From Prorocentrum cordatum (Eukaryota; Sar; Dinophyceae; Prorocentrales; Prorocentraceae): DNA of 64,000 nucleotides. This document shows positions 61,762 to 64,000 of the stretch, piece after piece; position 1 is the first letter of the stretch; every line of letters begins with the position of its first letter. The translations under genes were made by a program, and so were the position numbers. The stretch lies in the NCBI GenBank assembly GCA_963575745.1, contig CAUYUJ010012647.1:7501-71500 (forward strand), written 5' to 3'. The notes below the pieces were generated by a model. The model saw only the letters and a list, made by a program, of their open reading frames with translations, did no database searches and had not been told where the DNA came from.

Positions 61762-61965
61762 ATAGGGGAACGAAGAATGACAGAAACATAAAAACTCGGA
61801 GGTCCGCGCAGATTTCTCGGATCGGCGCTAGACCCCCTCCCTGCCGCGCGGAGCGCGCCAGGGGCGGCGCCGGAGGCGCCACCGGGGGCCCCCAGCGCCG
61901 ATTCGAGAAATCCGCGCGGACCTCCGAGTTTTTATGCTTATGCCACTTCTCGTTCCCCTACCAAA
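61762..61965. mobile_element. Family A element, copy 14, with TA at both edges
   Basis: Outer GGGGAACGAAGAATGACAGA and inverse CACTTCTCGTTCCCC, each next to TA; inner arms AACTCGGAGGTCCGCGC; both core hairpins. Confidence 0.88.
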
Positions 61966-62873
61966 ACACATCGAGAGAGCTTGACATCGCACAGCTGAGT
62001 CTTTCCTTGGGCGCCATTCCATCAGCTGTCCTCGTAGCACAGCAGGCACTCCGCGGAGGCGGCTTCGCCGCCGCCCGGGCCCATCGGGGCAGCAGGCCGG
62101 CCGCCGCCGCCGCCTCGGCGGCGGGCCCGGCGCGGGTGGAGCCCCGCGCGGAGGCACCGCCAGCGGCCATGGGGCCCTGGGCCAGACGGGCTCGAGGGAG
62201 GGCCTGCCGGGCCCCTGGACCGTCGAAGAGGACTCGGGATGAGAAAGGCGGGCCCCCGGGGAAGGGTCGGGGCTCCGGGGGGTCCCGCACGGGGAAGGCA
62301 CGGCGTCGCATGTCTGGGTCACGAGCGGCGGACACATCCACATCCACGCCATCGCTGTCTGGATTCCAGGACGCGATCGAGTGGAAAAGCGAAGCATCTT
62401 AGAAACTCGCCGCATGCGTATGGGGTCGCGGCTCACGGGCCTGGCGCGCGAGGCCGTGGTTATGGATACGTGTCCAGCCCACGACTAGCTTACACGCGGT
62501 GATTCCCTGGCCTCTGAATTTTCGACCGTCGGCCCTCTCATAACGAACGAACGACACACACACAACCGTGCCCACAGGGGGGTCGTTGGGACGAGGACTG
62601 GCTATGGGTATGGGTGCGGGATGTTTGGACCCCGGGAGGGCGCTCCCGTTCGAGCGGGGACCCCCATCCGACACCACGCGTGTGGGTGTGTGCGGCTCGT
62701 TCGTCGACTCTTTCTCCGAATCTCGCCCGGGCACCGCTCCTAGAGGGGCTGGCGGGGGGTAGGAGCATCGTTTGAACGATCCTCCTCCCCACCAGCGTGT
62801 GCTGGGCCCTACCGGCCGATGTACCCCCCCGGATGGGGATATAGGCTGCTCTCTTCGGGTTTCGAGGGGCATA
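61966..62873. other. Non-coding: no supported gene
   Basis: GC-rich 61980-62350 with open frames on both strands but no domain; 62615-62680 pairs with 61505-61570. Confidence 0.4.
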
Positions 62874-63049
62874 CAGTCGGGGCGTTGACCTAAGGAACCC
62901 TAAATAAGGAACGAGGCCCCTGTTTCCCTTAACTTAAACTTCGATTCCCCATGGAAAACCTAAGGAAAACCCAAGGCAAACTGTAAAACAATCAAGGAAC
63001 ACCGAGCTCCTCCCCAACGAAAAGGGTTCCTTAGTCAGCGCCCCGACTG
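62874..63049. mobile_element. Family P element, copy 2, with TA duplication
   Basis: Inverted ends CAGTCGGGGCGTTGACCTAAG and GACTAAGG-type inverse AGTCAGCGCCCCGACTG; TA on both sides (62872-62873, 63050-63051). Confidence 0.88.
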
Positions 63050-63440
63050 TATCCCCAACTGAGGTGGTGAGACGGTGGGGCTCGAGACGTGGACAGGGGA
63101 TGTGGACAGAGATCGGTTGCACGATACTGAGGGTAAGCGCCGAGCGCCAGGCGCGCGGGCCCTGCGGAGCTGCCAGGCGGCGGCCTCGGCCGTGCGAGAG
63201 ACTCCCCGCCTGCTGAGCTGCTCGGGAGGGGGCAGGGCAAGTAGGCTACAGGAGGGAGCGGGGGGCGAGAACCAGCAGGAGGAGGAGGGGGAGGGGGAGG
63301 AGGAGTATGAGGAGGAGGAGGAGGAGGGATGAGGAGGGATGAGTGAGGAGGGATGAGGGTGACGAGGATGAGGATGAGGAGGAGGAGAAGGAGAGATATA
63401 GGGAAGGAGGGACGGGAGGAGGACGGCCCGCGTCGAAGGC
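63050..63440. repeat. (GGA)n/(GATGAG)n purine-rich tract and flank
   Basis: 63278-63425, GGA with GGGATGA variants. 63050-63277 has no gene. Confidence 0.75.
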
Positions 63441-64000
63441 CAAGCAGGGTGGGCTCGCACGTCCACACGAATCAGGGGCCCCTGAACGGGGATTCTGGTT
63501 AGCCAGGACGTTGGCGTGCCCGAGAAGATTGCAGCGGTAGCTCGAAGCATTCTCCAGCATTCGCTCTCTCCAGCTCTGCCGCCTCGTCTATCCGAGGCGG
63601 CGACGGAGGCCTCGACACTGTGTGGGCTGCGTGCAAGGCAAGTTGCTCGCAAGACCGATTGCTCTTCCTTCTCCCTTTCTCCTTTACGCCATATATACAA
63701 ACTTACACTAACACACATATAACACAACATATGTGATAAGTATGCATGTGTATACCTGTATTCGTCCATCTATACGTATTATCATATGCACCTCTCCGAG
63801 GGAATAGAGCTCAAGAACGATTCAGTGAAAATCCCGTTCCGTTCGAGATGTGCCTGGCCGTGTTGCTCAGGACATCCTCAACATTCGGAATATCGGACGC
63901 ACCCCTCACGCAGATCGCAACGTCACGGTCCAACACCACATTCTTCTTTTTAACACGTTCAACCCAACACCTTCAACAACACAGTGGGATTCAATGATTT
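63441..64000. other. Non-coding to window end: no gene seen
   Basis: From 63660 the DNA is clearly AT-richer (ACATATAACACAACATATG). A frame near 63840-63990 is open but has no recognisable protein pattern. Confidence 0.4.

Overview
The window reads as nuclear DNA of a dinoflagellate, most like a GC-rich, Prorocentrum-type genome. Reasons: two genes carry a relict dinoflagellate spliced leader at their 5' ends (7781-7802 with one mismatch, 44107-44128 exact); LINE retroelements have ORF1, endonuclease and reverse-transcriptase proteins of the type I know from dinoflagellate gene models; GT-AG introns occur; and the rest is very gene-poor, GC-rich DNA packed with short inverted-repeat elements and purine/pyrimidine microsatellites. 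Nothing points to a bacterium, plasmid or virus. The species is an inference.

Layout. 0-5.8 kb: a membrane-protein exon at the left edge, then repeats. 5.8-7.8 kb: a complete HEAT-repeat gene on the minus strand, interrupted by one 218-bp intron that is itself a transposon-like element (an introner), with a relict spliced leader upstream. 7.8-14.7 kb: a 100-N assembly gap, a ~90-bp satellite and many short elements. 14.7-20.5 kb: a decayed LINE (endonuclease, reverse transcriptase, RNase H), minus strand. 20.7-23.2 kb: polypurine tract and an irregular 20-mer repeat field. 23.3-24.6 kb: a broken gene with repeated Cys/Trp modules. 25.1-25.7 kb: a LINE 3' fragment. 26-42.6 kb: almost only repeats, with one likely intron-containing gene end at 34.0-34.4 kb. 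42.9-44.1 kb: a second gene with a spliced-leader relic. 44.8-47.6 kb: terminal exons preceded by a second introner-like repeat. 47.7-55 kb: repeats. 55.1-59.3 kb: a younger LINE with ORF1, endonuclease and a long intact reverse transcriptase. 59.3-64 kb: repeats.

How the parts relate. The strongest story is mRNA recycling plus intron gain: a trans-spliced mRNA was copied back into the genome (LINE reverse transcriptases of the kind found here are the likely machinery), and the resulting HEAT gene then gained an intron by insertion of a short inverted-repeat element whose 5-bp target duplication supplies splice-site bases. A sister copy of that element lies outside any gene at 60841-61046. 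At least twenty short inverted-repeat or dispersed families (called A, B, C and so on below; the letters are mine) recur, several with clean target-site duplications.

Limits: all repeat families were aligned by eye, copy ends are often good to only about 10 bp, and single-base frameshifts in several genes may be assembly errors rather than real breaks. I saw no tRNA, rRNA, CRISPR array or riboswitch.
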